From Duganella guangzhouensis (lineage in GTDB: Bacteria > Pseudomonadota > Gammaproteobacteria > Burkholderiales > Burkholderiaceae_D), in contig NZ_WKJK01000004.1 in assembly GCF_009674535.1 (NCBI RefSeq), forward strand, positions 372,001 to 436,000: a DNA stretch of 64,000 bases, written 5' to 3'. Shown piece by piece: positions 36,974-45,986 of this stretch (its first letter is position 1; the number at the start of each line of letters is the position of its first letter). The position numbers and the translations under genes are program-made. A model generated the notes under the pieces. It saw only the letters and a list, made by a program, of their open reading frames with translations, searched no databases and was not told the origin of the DNA.

Positions 36974-39118
36974 ATGCAATATTTCTCACGTTCCACGCGC
37001 CTGTTGGCGCTACCGCTGACCTGCATCGTCGCGCTGTTGAGCGCCTGTGGCGGCAGCAGCACCGATACTTCCACTACTGATACCACCCAGGCCAGCGCCA
37101 CCGCGCTGGTTGCCACCGGCGCCACCGTGCTGACGCTGGATCCGGATACCGTCGCCGAACAGGATGCGACCCAGTACGCGTTGCCGTCCTATCATATGGC
37201 GCCGGTGCTGCTGGAGACCCCGGCCGACGCCGCCGCCGGCGATGCCGCGCCCGCCACCGTGCACAAGCAAACCGTGCCGTCGGCGTTCCGCAACCTGAGC
37301 TCGCGCTTGCTGACGGTGGAGTCGCTGCGCGCCGCCCAGGCTAACCGCACCGTCAGCACCGTCAGCGCCGACGCCAGCGACAGCGGCGCCACCGCCATGG
37401 CCACCACCAGCACCGTGGTGACCTACACCCCGGCCCAGATCCGCGCCGCCTACGGCCTGCCGACCTTGCCGAGCAGCTACACCAGCCTGACCACCGCCCA
37501 GGCGGCCCAGCTGGGCGCCGGCCAGACGATTTACATCGTCGACGCCATGCACAACCCGAACATCGCGGCCGAACTGTCGGCCTTCAACACCAAGTTCGGC
37601 CTGCCGACCTGCACCACCAAGACCGTCGCCACCAGCGCCAGCCTGCCGCTGGCCACCGCTTCCAGCAGCGCCTGCGAACTGTCGATCGTGTACAGCACCT
37701 CGGCGGGTGCCATGACCAGCTCGGCACCGACCTATGACTCCGGCTGGGCCACTGAAATTGCGCTGGACGTGCAATGGGCCCACGCCACCGCGCCGCTGGC
37801 GCGCATCGTCGTGATCGAGGCGGCCAGCTCCAGCTACAGCGATCTGCTGGGCGCGGTCAAACTGGCCAACAACATGGGCACCGGCATCGTCTCGATGAGC
37901 TTTGGCGGTTCCGAAACCAGCACCACCGCCAACTACGACAGCTACTTCTCCGGCACCAACATGAGCTACGTGGCGGCCACCGGCGACTCCGGCGCGGCGG
38001 TCAACTGGCCGTCGGTCTCGCCTAAAGTACTGGGCGTCGGCGGCACCACGCTGACCTGGAGCGGTTCCGGTAGCCGTAGCGAAACCGTCTGGTCCAGCAC
38101 CGGCGGCGGCGTGTCCAGCTATGTGGCCACCCCGAGCTACCAGAGCACCTCGGTGCCGGGCATGGGCACCGCGACCCGCCGTACCGTGGCCGACGTCGCC
38201 TTCAACGCCGACCCGAACAGCGGCCAATACGTGGCGGTGATCGCCTCCGGCAGCAGCACCGTCAAATGGACCAGCGTCGGCGGCACCAGCCTGGCGACGC
38301 CGCAATGGGCCGGCCTGATCGCCGTCGCCAATGCGCTGCGCGTGCAGAACAGCAAAACCGTGCTGGGCCAGCCGCACGTCGCGCTGTACACCAATATCTC
38401 GACCGTGGCCGGCACTTACGCCAGCAGCTTCCTGGACATCACCTCCGGCAGCCATGGCACCTGCTCGGCCTGCTCCGCTGAAACCGGCTACGACCAGGCG
38501 ACCGGCCTGGGCACCCCGAACGCCTCGTCGCTGCTGTCGACGCTGTCTGGCCTGACCGTGCAGACCGCACCAGTGGTAACCGCCGCCACCATCAGCGGCA
38601 AGGCCGGCACCGCGCTGACCTTCACCGCCTCGGTGAGCGCCGCCAACGCCGTCACCTACTCGCTGAGCGGCGCGCCGTCCGCGATGACCATCAGCAGCGC
38701 CGGCGTGGTCAGCTGGGCGTCGCCGGTGGCCGGTACTTATAGTGTCACCATCACCGCCAAGGACAGCGTCAACGGTCTGAGCGGCAGCGCGGTGTACAGC
38801 ATTGTGATCGCCTCGGCCAGCACCACCACCACCACCACCACCAGCAGCACCGGTCCGGTGATCACCGCCAGCGCCATGACCGGCGTGGTTGGCAAAGCGC
38901 TGAGCGGCACCATCAGCATTACCGACAGCAGCAGCAAGTCGATCTCGGTCAGCATTTCCGGCGCGCCGCTGGGCATGACCTTCGGCGTCAGCGGCAGCAA
39001 GATCACGGTCAGCTGGGCGTCACCGAAAACCGGCAGCTACACCCTGAAAGTGGTGGCGACCAACGGTAACAACGCCAGCAGCTCGGTCAGCATTCCGGTG
39101 ACCATCACCGCCCGCTAA
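36974..39118 (+). CDS. S53 (sedolisin/pseudomonapepsin-type) serine-carboxyl protease, lipoprotein
   Basis: The 714-residue product has a lipoprotein signal (CIVALLSACGGS, lipobox LSAC). After a ~140-residue prosegment the S53 domain begins near YGLPTLPSSYTSL. Catalytic residues visible are Glu261 and Asp265 (ATEIALDVQW), Asp338 (GDSGAAVNWPS) and Ser439 (GGTSLATPQWAGL). Two Ig-like putative-binding domains (residues ~530-610 and ~630-714, ISGKAGTALTFTASVS and ASAMTGVVGKALSG) follow a Ser/Thr linker of repeated ACC codons. Such enzymes work at low pH outside the cell. Confidence 0.92.
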   Translation: MQYFSRSTRLLALPLTCIVALLSACGGSSTDTSTTDTTQASATALVATGATVLTLDPDTVAEQDATQYALPSYHMAPVLLETPADAAAGDAAPATVHKQTVPSAFRNLSSRLLTVESLRAAQANRTVSTVSADASDSGATAMATTSTVVTYTPAQIRAAYGLPTLPSSYTSLTTAQAAQLGAGQTIYIVDAMHNPNIAAELSAFNTKFGLPTCTTKTVATSASLPLATASSSACELSIVYSTSAGAMTSSAPTYDSGWATEIALDVQWAHATAPLARIVVIEAASSSYSDLLGAVKLANNMGTGIVSMSFGGSETSTTANYDSYFSGTNMSYVAATGDSGAAVNWPSVSPKVLGVGGTTLTWSGSGSRSETVWSSTGGGVSSYVATPSYQSTSVPGMGTATRRTVADVAFNADPNSGQYVAVIASGSSTVKWTSVGGTSLATPQWAGLIAVANALRVQNSKTVLGQPHVALYTNISTVAGTYASSFLDITSGSHGTCSACSAETGYDQATGLGTPNASSLLSTLSGLTVQTAPVVTAATISGKAGTALTFTASVSAANAVTYSLSGAPSAMTISSAGVVSWASPVAGTYSVTITAKDSVNGLSGSAVYSIVIASASTTTTTTTSSTGPVITASAMTGVVGKALSGTISITDSSSKSISVSISGAPLGMTFGVSGSKITVSWASPKTGSYTLKVVATNGNNASSSVSIPVTITAR

Positions 39119-39142
39119 GCCACAGTTTCCGGCTTTAGCCTG

Positions 39143-39184
39143 AGGCCCGGCCTGCCCCGCAAGGGGGAGGCCGGGCCTTTTTGC
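39143..39184 (+). terminator. Rho-independent terminator after the S53 protease gene
   Basis: AGGCCCGGCC (39143-39152) pairs with 39169-39178, with inner CCCC/GGGG pairing around GCAA, followed by TTTTT. Confidence 0.88.
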
Positions 39185-39202
39185 ATTCTGGTATCATACG
39201 CA

Positions 39203-39237
39203 AATTGGTCAGACCAATTGTAAAAATGGTCGACCAT
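39203..39237. promoter_or_regulatory. Tandem GntR (FCD/PdhR-type) operators
   Basis: AATTGGTCAGACCAATT (39203-39219) contains ATTGGTnnnACCAAT, the exact PdhR-type consensus. ATGGTCGACCAT (39226-39237) is a perfect palindrome with the same GGTC/GACC core. Their centres are 20.5 bp apart, two helical turns, on the upstream side of the next promoter. Confidence 0.65.
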
Positions 39238-39256
39238 AAATACACAAATGAATAGT

Positions 39257-39285
39257 TTGACTGTGTATAAAAACTGCATTAAACT
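39257..39285 (+). promoter_or_regulatory. Promoter of the dehydrogenase operon
   Basis: TTGACT (39257-39262) and TAAACT (39280-39285) are 17 bp apart. Transcription would start near 39292, about 70 nt before the first ATG. Confidence 0.55.
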
Positions 39286-39362
39286 CTCTTAAGTTTTTGC
39301 TCAAAATCAAGTTTTACCGCCCCGGCCGACGGGGTTTCTTCCCCCTCACACACACGCTACCT

Positions 39363-40079
39363 ATGTCCAAAGACAAATTCAGTCCGTCGCGACGGACTAT
39401 TCTCATGGCGACTGCTGCCGCAGTGCCGCTGGCGTCCGTTCCGGTCTACCGTGCTGCCCGCGCGGACGGACTTGAAGGCGTCGAGCTGCAGCAGTACCAG
39501 CCAGTCTTCTTCTCGGCAGCCGAATGGACCTTTATCCTGGCCGCCTGCGATCGCTTGATCCCGGCCGAAGGCAAGGGCCCGGGCGCGCTGGAAACCAATG
39601 TCCCGGTGTTTATCGACCAGCAATTGCACAACGGCCTGGGCGATGACATCTACATGGCCGGCCCGCACCAGCCGGACGCGCCGAAGACGCTGGGCTTCCA
39701 GGGCACGCAGTCGCCGCAACAAGCCTACCGCGCCGGCATCAAGCTGACTCAGCAATACGTGCAGCAGAAATACGGCAAGACCTTCGAACAGTTGGGCATG
39801 GTCGACAAGGACGCGGTGCTGACCGCGCTGCAAAAGAACGACATCAGCTTTGCCGACCTGGGCGAAGCGGCGCTGCACGCCTCGGCCTTCTTCGGCCAGT
39901 TGCTGGGCGATGCCAAGAACGGTTACCTGGCCGACCCTATGTATGGCGGCAACAAGGACATGAAGGCATGGGTGGCGATCGGCTTCCCGGGCGCCCGCGC
40001 GGCGTACACGGAATGGGTTGACGTGCACAACGTGAAGTATCCGTTGGGGCCGGTCAGCGTCAGCGGCAAACGCGCATAA
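39363..40079 (+). CDS. Gluconate 2-dehydrogenase subunit 3 (gamma) family protein
   Basis: The 238-residue product has a twin-arginine signal (PSRRTILMATAAAVPLA) and the subunit-3 pattern FFSAAEWTFILAACDRLIP, with the later TPMYGGN-like block (ADPMYGGNKDMKAWVAIGFPG). The Tat signal carries the folded flavoprotein partner, which lacks its own signal, across the membrane. The ATG at 39363 puts the RR motif near residue 10. The flavoprotein gene follows after 13 nt. Confidence 0.92.
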   Translation: MSKDKFSPSRRTILMATAAAVPLASVPVYRAARADGLEGVELQQYQPVFFSAAEWTFILAACDRLIPAEGKGPGALETNVPVFIDQQLHNGLGDDIYMAGPHQPDAPKTLGFQGTQSPQQAYRAGIKLTQQYVQQKYGKTFEQLGMVDKDAVLTALQKNDISFADLGEAALHASAFFGQLLGDAKNGYLADPMYGGNKDMKAWVAIGFPGARAAYTEWVDVHNVKYPLGPVSVSGKRA

Positions 40080-40092
40080 CAGGAATAAGAAC

Positions 40093-41865
40093 ATGCCAAA
40101 CATCACTAACGACGACGTCGATGTCGTCATCGTCGGCCTTGGTTGGGCCGGCTCCATCATGGCCATCGAACTGGCCCAGGCCGGTCTGAAAGTGCGCGCG
40201 CTGGAGCGCGGCCCGGACCGTCCGCCGGAAGATTTCGCCTACCCGAAACCAGCCGACCAGTACGCCTACGCGATTCGCAACAAAGTGTTCGCCACCCCGC
40301 GCGACGCCGCGCTGACGGTGCGCTACAACGATAGCGAAACCGCGCTGCCGACCCGCAAATGGGGCGCGTTCGCGCCCGGCACCGGCGTCGGCGGCTCCGG
40401 CCTGCACTGGACCGGCGTGCTGATCCGCCCGACTACCACCGACATCAAGCTCAAGACCTACGCCGACCAGGCCTACAAGCGCGGCTCGCTGGACCCGGAC
40501 ATGCGCGTCAAGGACTTCCCGTTCACCTGGGATGAGATCGAACCGTTCTACGACAAGTTCGACCAGATTTGCGGCCTGTCCGGCAACACCGGCAACCTGA
40601 AAGGTGTGATCCAGCCGGGCGGCGATCCGTTTGAAGGCCCGCGCTCGAATCCGTATCCGCTGCCGGCGCTGCACGACACCTACAACAGCTCGCTGTTCGC
40701 GGCGACCGCCAAAAAAATGGGCTACCACCCGTTCCCGAATCCATCGGCCAACGTGTCGCAGGCGTGGACCAATCCGTATGGCGCGCAGCTGGCGCCGTGC
40801 AACTACTGCGGCTATTGCTCCAAGTACCCGTGCCTGAACTATTCCAAGGCATCGCCGCAGACCACGATTCTGGACGTGGTCAAGCGCATGCCGAATTTCA
40901 GCATGCGCGTCAACGCCAACGTCATCCGCGTCGACCTGCACGCCGACAAGAAGACCGCCAAGGGCGTCACCTACATCGACGAGAACAACAAGGAAGTGTT
41001 CCAGCCGGCCAAGATCGTCATCCTGTCCAGCTTCCAGTTCGCCAACGTGCGCCTGATGATGTTGTCGGGCATCGGCCAGATCTACAACCCGCTGACCGAG
41101 ACCGGCACCATCGGCCGCAACTACGCCTTCCTCAGCAATGGCGACGCCACGCTGTTCTTCAAGGACAAGCACTTCAACCCGTTCGCCACCGCCGGCGCGA
41201 CGGGTGAAATGTTCAACGACATCTCGCCGGGCAACTTCGAAGACGGCATCAAAATGGGCTTCATCGGCGGCGCCAAGATTCACAGCTCGCAAGCGACCGG
41301 CGCGCCGATCGGCACCGCGCTGCCGAAAGGCACGCCGGGCTGGGGCAAGGGCTGGAAGGAAGGCATGGTCGACTGGTATGGCCGCTCGATGAAAATCGGC
41401 ATCACCACCACCTGCATGTCCTATCGCGGCCACCATCTGGACCTGGACCCGAACTACAAAGATCCATGGGGCCAGCCGCTGCTGCGCATGACCTTCGACT
41501 GGCGCCAGAACGAGCTCAAGCTGCAGCGCTACCTGCGCGACATCGTGCTCGGCATCGCCAAGGAACTGGGACCGGATTCGATCAGCGAAAACTTCCTGGC
41601 GCTGGATTCGCACTGGGACATCACCAAGTACGTGTCGACCCACAACGTGGGCGGCGCCATCATGGGCGACTCGCCGCGCGACTCGGCGCTGAACCGCTAC
41701 CTGCAATCGTGGGACGTGCACAACGTGTTCGTACCGGGCGGCAACGCGTTCCCGCAGAACTTCCAGGCCAATCCGACCGCCACCATCGGCGCCATCACAC
41801 TGATGGCCGCCGAAGCGATCAAAAACCAATACCTGAAAAACCCTGGCCCGCTGGTGCACGTATGA
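40093..41865 (+). CDS. GMC-family flavoprotein dehydrogenase (large subunit)
   Basis: The 590-residue product has the FAD-binding start VDVVIVGLGWAGSIMAIELA, then WTGVLIRPT, a cysteine cluster CNYCGYCSKYPC (residues ~236-247, possibly a 3Fe-4S site as in FAD-glucose dehydrogenases), and the C-terminal HNVGGAIMGDSP and GGNAFPQN blocks. It oxidises a sugar or sugar acid such as gluconate and passes electrons to the cytochrome subunit. It overlaps the cytochrome gene by 4 bp. Substrate identity is uncertain. Confidence 0.92.
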   Translation: MPNITNDDVDVVIVGLGWAGSIMAIELAQAGLKVRALERGPDRPPEDFAYPKPADQYAYAIRNKVFATPRDAALTVRYNDSETALPTRKWGAFAPGTGVGGSGLHWTGVLIRPTTTDIKLKTYADQAYKRGSLDPDMRVKDFPFTWDEIEPFYDKFDQICGLSGNTGNLKGVIQPGGDPFEGPRSNPYPLPALHDTYNSSLFAATAKKMGYHPFPNPSANVSQAWTNPYGAQLAPCNYCGYCSKYPCLNYSKASPQTTILDVVKRMPNFSMRVNANVIRVDLHADKKTAKGVTYIDENNKEVFQPAKIVILSSFQFANVRLMMLSGIGQIYNPLTETGTIGRNYAFLSNGDATLFFKDKHFNPFATAGATGEMFNDISPGNFEDGIKMGFIGGAKIHSSQATGAPIGTALPKGTPGWGKGWKEGMVDWYGRSMKIGITTTCMSYRGHHLDLDPNYKDPWGQPLLRMTFDWRQNELKLQRYLRDIVLGIAKELGPDSISENFLALDSHWDITKYVSTHNVGGAIMGDSPRDSALNRYLQSWDVHNVFVPGGNAFPQNFQANPTATIGAITLMAAEAIKNQYLKNPGPLVHV

Positions 41866-43109
41866 TGAACAAACTGACGCAATTCCTCACCACCGCAGTG
41901 CTGGCGCTGGCTGGCGCGGCCGTCCACGCCGCCCCGGATCAGGCACAGATCCAGCGCGGCGAATACCTGGCGCGCGCCGGCGACTGCATCGCCTGCCACA
42001 GCGCGCCGGGCAAGCCGGCGTTTGCCGGCGGCCTGGCGATCGACAGCGGCCACGGCATCATCTACTCGACCAACATCACGCCGGACAAAAAGAACGGCAT
42101 CGGCGGCTACAGCGAGCAGCAGTTCGCCGACGCCGTGCGCAAGGGCGTGCGCGCCGATGGCACCCACCTGTATCCGGCCATGCCGTACACCAGCTACGCC
42201 AAGGTATCGGATGCCGACATCAAGGCGCTGTACGCCTTCTTCCAGTCGGGCGTGAAGCCATCGACCTACGTGCCGCCGGCCACCAGCATGAGCTTCCCGT
42301 TCAATATGCGCTGGGGTATGGGCGTCTGGAACTACTTCTTTGCCGACAGCAAGCCATTCGTGGCGCAAGCCGGCTGGAGCGACCAGATCAAACAGGGCGC
42401 CTATCTGGTGGAAGGTCTGGGCCACTGCTCCAGCTGCCACACACCGCGTGGTTTCGCCATGAACGAAAAAGCCAGCAACAGCGGGCAATCGAACTTCCTG
42501 GCCGGTGGCGAGCTGAACGACTGGCCAGTGCCATCGCTGCGCGGCTTGCCGCGCTGGAGTGAAACGCAGATCGTCGACTACCTGCAGACCGGCCGCAACA
42601 ACGGCGCCGCCGTCGCCGGCGAGATGACCTCGGTGGTCGAGCACAGCACCGCGCATCTGCAGGATGCCGACCTGCACGCGATCGCCGCCTACCTGAAAGC
42701 GCTGCCGCCGGTACCGGCGCGCGGACCGGCGGTCAAGCCGCAGGGCAAGGAAGAGACCGTGCGCAAGCTGAGCGCGGCTGTCAACCTGACCTTGGGTGAA
42801 CGTCTCTACCTCGACAACTGCGCCGCCTGCCACTTCGTCACCGGCAAAGGCGCCAGCCGCGTCTTCCCCGAACTGGATGGCGCCACCGTCATCAACGCCG
42901 ACAATCCGACGGCATTGGTCAACGTCATCCTGCACGGCGCCCGCACGCCATCGACCGACAAAGCACCGTCGATCCTGGTAATGCCAGGCTTCTCGCGCCG
43001 CCTGAGCGACAGCGAAGCCGCCGCCCTGGCGACCTTCCTGCGTCAAGGCTGGAGCAACAGCGCCGCCGCCGTGACCGAGCGCGACGTCGCCAAAGTCCGC
43101 GCCAAGTAA
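41862..43109 (+). CDS. Tri-haem cytochrome c subunit of the dehydrogenase
   Basis: The 415-residue product has a Sec signal (LTTAVLALAGAAVHA) and three CxxCH sites at residues 42-46 (CIACH), 189-193 (CSSCH) and 320-324 (CAACH). This is the usual membrane-bound cytochrome partner that feeds electrons from the flavoprotein to ubiquinone. Start ATGATG overlaps the upstream stop. A family A palindrome begins 8 nt after its stop. Confidence 0.94.
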   Translation: MMNKLTQFLTTAVLALAGAAVHAAPDQAQIQRGEYLARAGDCIACHSAPGKPAFAGGLAIDSGHGIIYSTNITPDKKNGIGGYSEQQFADAVRKGVRADGTHLYPAMPYTSYAKVSDADIKALYAFFQSGVKPSTYVPPATSMSFPFNMRWGMGVWNYFFADSKPFVAQAGWSDQIKQGAYLVEGLGHCSSCHTPRGFAMNEKASNSGQSNFLAGGELNDWPVPSLRGLPRWSETQIVDYLQTGRNNGAAVAGEMTSVVEHSTAHLQDADLHAIAAYLKALPPVPARGPAVKPQGKEETVRKLSAAVNLTLGERLYLDNCAACHFVTGKGASRVFPELDGATVINADNPTALVNVILHGARTPSTDKAPSILVMPGFSRRLSDSEAAALATFLRQGWSNSAAAVTERDVAKVRAK

Positions 43110-43116
43110 TGTAACC

Positions 43117-43201
43117 GGGGTCAATCCTCCCAAAGCTACACGGGCTCTACCGTAAGCGACGCTTACGGTAGAGCCCGTGTAGCTTTGGGAGGATTGACCC
43201 C
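43117..43201. repeat. Family A long palindrome, copy 2
   Basis: Perfect 42-bp arms (43117-43158 and 43160-43201) around a single A. The loop-proximal bases are CGTAAGCG where copies 1 and 3 have CGTAGCG, and the change is matched in the other arm. It lies between the cytochrome gene and the rhodanese gene, at the left edge of the encapsulin operon. Confidence 0.95.
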
Positions 43202-43205
43202 GTCT

Positions 43206-43249
43206 TTATGCGTTTTCCGCCTTTGTGAAGTTGTTTTTATTCGTTTTGT
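43206..43249 (+). promoter_or_regulatory. Weak copies of the 13-nt box before the rhodanese gene
   Basis: TTATGCGTTTTCC (43206-43218) and TTATTCGTTTTGT (43237-43249) resemble the pair before the encapsulin gene (TTATGCATTYTTC), spaced 31 bp. They might bind the same XRE regulator. Confidence 0.35.
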
Positions 43250-43306
43250 TTAAGTTTGACGAAACGTATGCTGGCGTCTATCGCCATCAACTCTCAAAGG
43301 TTCTTC

Positions 43307-43771
43307 ATGTCGGACGCAGTTCTCGATCTGCCACAGCAGTTGGCAGAGGTTCAAGCCCACGCTGAGGCGGCGGGTCTGTCGTATGCGGGTGGCGTGCCGC
43401 CTGCTCTTGCCTGGGAGCTGGTCTCCAGCGGTCAGGCGCTGCTGGTGGATGTGCGCACCGCCGAGGAGCGCAAGTTCGTCGGCCATGTGCCGGAGTCGCT
43501 GCATGTGCCTTGGGCCACCGGTACCGCGCTGACCCGTAATCCGCGTTTCGCCCGCGAGCTGGAGGCGAAGATCGGCGGCAAGGAGGCGGTGGCGCTGTTG
43601 CTGTGCCGTAGCGGCAAGCGCTCGGTGCTGGCGGCGGAGGCGGCGGCCAAGGCTGGCCTGTTGCATGTCTTCAATGTGCTGGAAGGTTTCGAGGGCGAAC
43701 TCGACGCCCATCAGCAGCGCGGCCACGCCGATGGCTGGCGCTTCCATGGTCTGCCCTGGCTTCAGGACTGA
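43307..43771 (+). CDS. Rhodanese-like sulfurtransferase of the encapsulin operon
   Basis: The 154-residue product is a single rhodanese domain: LVDVRTAEERKFVGHVPES and the active-site loop CRSGKRS, whose Cys would carry a persulfide. The loop of six residues favours thiosulfate or persulfide substrates. The ATG at 43307 has AAAGG upstream; the frame also opens at 43256 and 43268. It heads a run of sulfur genes: serine acetyltransferase starts 4 nt after its stop. Rhodaneses are a known companion of family 2A encapsulins. Confidence 0.9.
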   Translation: MSDAVLDLPQQLAEVQAHAEAAGLSYAGGVPPALAWELVSSGQALLVDVRTAEERKFVGHVPESLHVPWATGTALTRNPRFARELEAKIGGKEAVALLLCRSGKRSVLAAEAAAKAGLLHVFNVLEGFEGELDAHQQRGHADGWRFHGLPWLQD

Positions 43772-43775
43772 CACC

Positions 43776-44699
43776 ATGACGGCTACCTTCGATATCGGCG
43801 GTATCACCGCCGCGCTGCATGACGCCCGTCACCAGTGGCGCCAGGCGCAAAGCCGCAACAGCGAGGCCGGCAACCGTGAGTTTCCTTCGCGCGATGCGCT
43901 CTCTTCCATTATCGATTGCCTGAAGGGCGTGCTGTTCCCGATGCGCTTGGGGCCGCCCGATCTGCGCCAGGAAAGCGAGGATTTCCACGTCGCCCATGCG
44001 CTCGACGCGGCGCTGCACGCGTTGCTGCATCAGGTGCGTCGCGAGCTGCGCTACAACGCCAATCTGCGCAGCGAAAGCCTGCCGGTTGATGAGGCGGCGC
44101 TGAGCGCAGTGCGCGCGTTCGCCGCCGCGCTGCCGCAGATCCGCACCCTGCTCGACAGCGATGTGCTGGCGGCCTATCAGGGCGATCCGGCCGCGCGCAG
44201 TGTCGATGAGGTGCTGCTGTGCTATCCGGGCGTGCTGGCGATGATTCATTACCGCCTGGCACACCAGTTGTACACGCTGGATCTGCCGCTGTTGGCGCGC
44301 ATTGTGTCCGAGCTGGCGCACAGTGCCACCGGCATCGACATTCATCCTGGCGCGCGTATCGGCGCCGGTTTCTTCATCGACCATGGCACCGGCGTGGTGA
44401 TCGGCGAGACCGCCGTCATCGGCGCCCGCGTGCGCGTCTATCAGGCGGTCACGCTGGGCGCCAAGCGCTTCCCGACCGATGCCGAGGGCAATCTGCAGAA
44501 GGGTTTGCCGCGCCATCCGGTGGTGGAGGACGATGTGGTGATCTACGCCGGTGCCACTATTCTCGGTCGCATTACTCTTGGAAAAGGTGCCGTGATTGGC
44601 GGCAATGTCTGGCTGACTCACGACGTGCCCGCCGGCGGTCGCGTGGCGCAAGCCGAGTCGCGCGAGGGCGCGTTCGCTAACGGTATAGGTGGCTCATGA
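43776..44699 (+). CDS. epsC: Serine O-acetyltransferase (EpsC type)
   Basis: The 307-residue product has the helical N-terminal half (SIIDCLKGVLFPMRLG) and the left-handed beta-helix acetyltransferase half (SATGIDIHPGARIGAGFFID, HGTGVVIGETAVIG, VTLGAKRFPTD). It makes O-acetylserine, the precursor that takes up sulfide to form cysteine. EpsC-type enzymes recur beside family 2A encapsulins. It overlaps the XRE gene by 4 bp. Confidence 0.94.
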   Translation: MTATFDIGGITAALHDARHQWRQAQSRNSEAGNREFPSRDALSSIIDCLKGVLFPMRLGPPDLRQESEDFHVAHALDAALHALLHQVRRELRYNANLRSESLPVDEAALSAVRAFAAALPQIRTLLDSDVLAAYQGDPAARSVDEVLLCYPGVLAMIHYRLAHQLYTLDLPLLARIVSELAHSATGIDIHPGARIGAGFFIDHGTGVVIGETAVIGARVRVYQAVTLGAKRFPTDAEGNLQKGLPRHPVVEDDVVIYAGATILGRITLGKGAVIGGNVWLTHDVPAGGRVAQAESREGAFANGIGGS

Positions 44700-44959
44700 A
44701 TGCACCAGCAAGTCTCAGCAGCGCACTGGTGCAGGGCTTCGGTCTGGGCGTGCGCCAACTGCGCGAGGCGCAGGGCTGGTCGCAGGAACGACTGGCGGAA
44801 AACTCCAATCTGAACCGCTCCTACATCGGTGAGATTGAGCGTGGTGTGGTAATTGCTTCGCTGGTGACGGTGGAGAAGTTGGCGTCGGCGCTGAAGCTGA
44901 CGCCATCTGCTCTGCTCACTTACGGCGAGCGTTTGCGCGCGCCAGATGAGTCCGCCTGA
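44696..44959 (+). CDS. XRE family regulator of the encapsulin operon
   Basis: The 87-residue product is a single helix-turn-helix domain: FGLGVRQLREAQGWSQERLAE then NLNRSYIGEIERGVV and VEKLASALKLTPSALL. It overlaps the acetyltransferase gene and lies 86 bp before the shell gene. A paired direct repeat in that gap is the natural candidate for its binding site, which would make it a local regulator of shell and cargo. Confidence 0.9.
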   Translation: MNAPASLSSALVQGFGLGVRQLREAQGWSQERLAENSNLNRSYIGEIERGVVIASLVTVEKLASALKLTPSALLTYGERLRAPDESA

Positions 44960-44983
44960 TGGCTATAGCCTGTTGAGTAAACG

Positions 44984-45017
44984 TTATGCATTCTTCAAAC
45001 TAGCTTATGCATTTTTC
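44984..45017 (+). promoter_or_regulatory. Paired 13-nt direct repeat before the encapsulin gene
   Basis: TTATGCATTCTTC (44984-44996) and TTATGCATTTTTC (45005-45017) match at 12 of 13 positions and are 21 bp apart, two helical turns. They lie between the XRE gene and the shell ATG at 45046, where a promoter would be expected. Confidence 0.6.
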
Positions 45018-45045
45018 TTCTTAACCAATCTTGATCGGAGTCACA

Positions 45046-45978
45046 ATGTCGGCAACTGTAGGTGGGACCACCGCGCTGGGCGATAACGCCGCACGGCAAT
45101 TAGCAAACGCAACCAAGACAGCGCCGCAGCTGTCGACCATCAGCCCGCGCTGGCTGACGCACTTGCTGCAGTGGGTGCCGGTGGAAGCCGGTATCTATCG
45201 CCTCAACCAGGTGAAAAATCCGGAAGCGATCAAGGTCACCTGCACCGCGCGCGAAGAAGAGAACCAGCTGCCGCGCACCTATGTCGATTACGAAGAAAAT
45301 CCACGCGAGTATTTCCTTAACGCGGTGTCGACCATTCTGGACGTGCACACCCGCGTGTCCGATCTGTACAGCAGCCCGCATGACCAGATCAAAGAACAGC
45401 TGCGCCTGACCATCGAAACGATCAAGGAAAACCAGGAATCCGAACTGATCAACAACCCGGATTACGGCCTGCTGGCGCAAGTAACCGATGAGCAACGCAT
45501 CTTCCCGCTGACCGGCGCGCCGACCCCGGACGATCTGGACGAGCTGCTGACCAAGGTGTGGAAAGAGCCGGCCTTCTTCCTGACCCACCCGCTGGCGATT
45601 GCCGCCTTCGGCCGCGAAGCCACCCGTCGCGGCACGCCGCCGCCGACCATCAGCCTGTTCGGCTCGCAGTTCATCACCTGGCGCGGCATTCCGCTGATTC
45701 CGTCGGACAAAGTGCCTGTGGCCGATGGCAAGTCGAAAATCATCCTGCTGCGCGTGGGCGACAAGCGTCAGGGCGTGGTTGGTTTGTTCCAGCCGGGCCT
45801 GCCTGGCGAACAAAGCCCGGGTCTGTCGGTGCGCTTCATGGGCATCAACAACCATGCGATTTCGTCGTATCTGATTTCGCTGTACTGCTCGCTGGCGGTG
45901 TTGACCCCGGACGCGCTGGCGGTGTTGGACGATGTCGAGATCGGCAAATACCACGACTATCCTGACACCTACAAATAA
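45046..45978 (+). CDS. Family 2A encapsulin shell protein (SrpI type)
   Basis: The 310-residue product matches SrpI-type shell proteins, which share the HK97 phage-capsid fold and self-assemble into ~25-nm protein cages. Recognised parts are ISPRWLTHLLQWVPVEAGIY near the start, the E-loop region YVDYEENPREYFL, the long helix VSTILDVHTRVSDLYSSPHD, and FGSQFITWRGIPLIPSDKV near residue 215. No cyclic-nucleotide-binding domain is inserted, so it is 2A rather than 2B. CGGAG precedes the ATG. The cargo desulfurase starts 8 nt after its stop. Known members carry cysteine desulfurase cargo and act in sulfur storage or starvation response. Confidence 0.92.
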   Translation: MSATVGGTTALGDNAARQLANATKTAPQLSTISPRWLTHLLQWVPVEAGIYRLNQVKNPEAIKVTCTAREEENQLPRTYVDYEENPREYFLNAVSTILDVHTRVSDLYSSPHDQIKEQLRLTIETIKENQESELINNPDYGLLAQVTDEQRIFPLTGAPTPDDLDELLTKVWKEPAFFLTHPLAIAAFGREATRRGTPPPTISLFGSQFITWRGIPLIPSDKVPVADGKSKIILLRVGDKRQGVVGLFQPGLPGEQSPGLSVRFMGINNHAISSYLISLYCSLAVLTPDALAVLDDVEIGKYHDYPDTYK

Positions 45979-45986
45979 GGTCCGCC

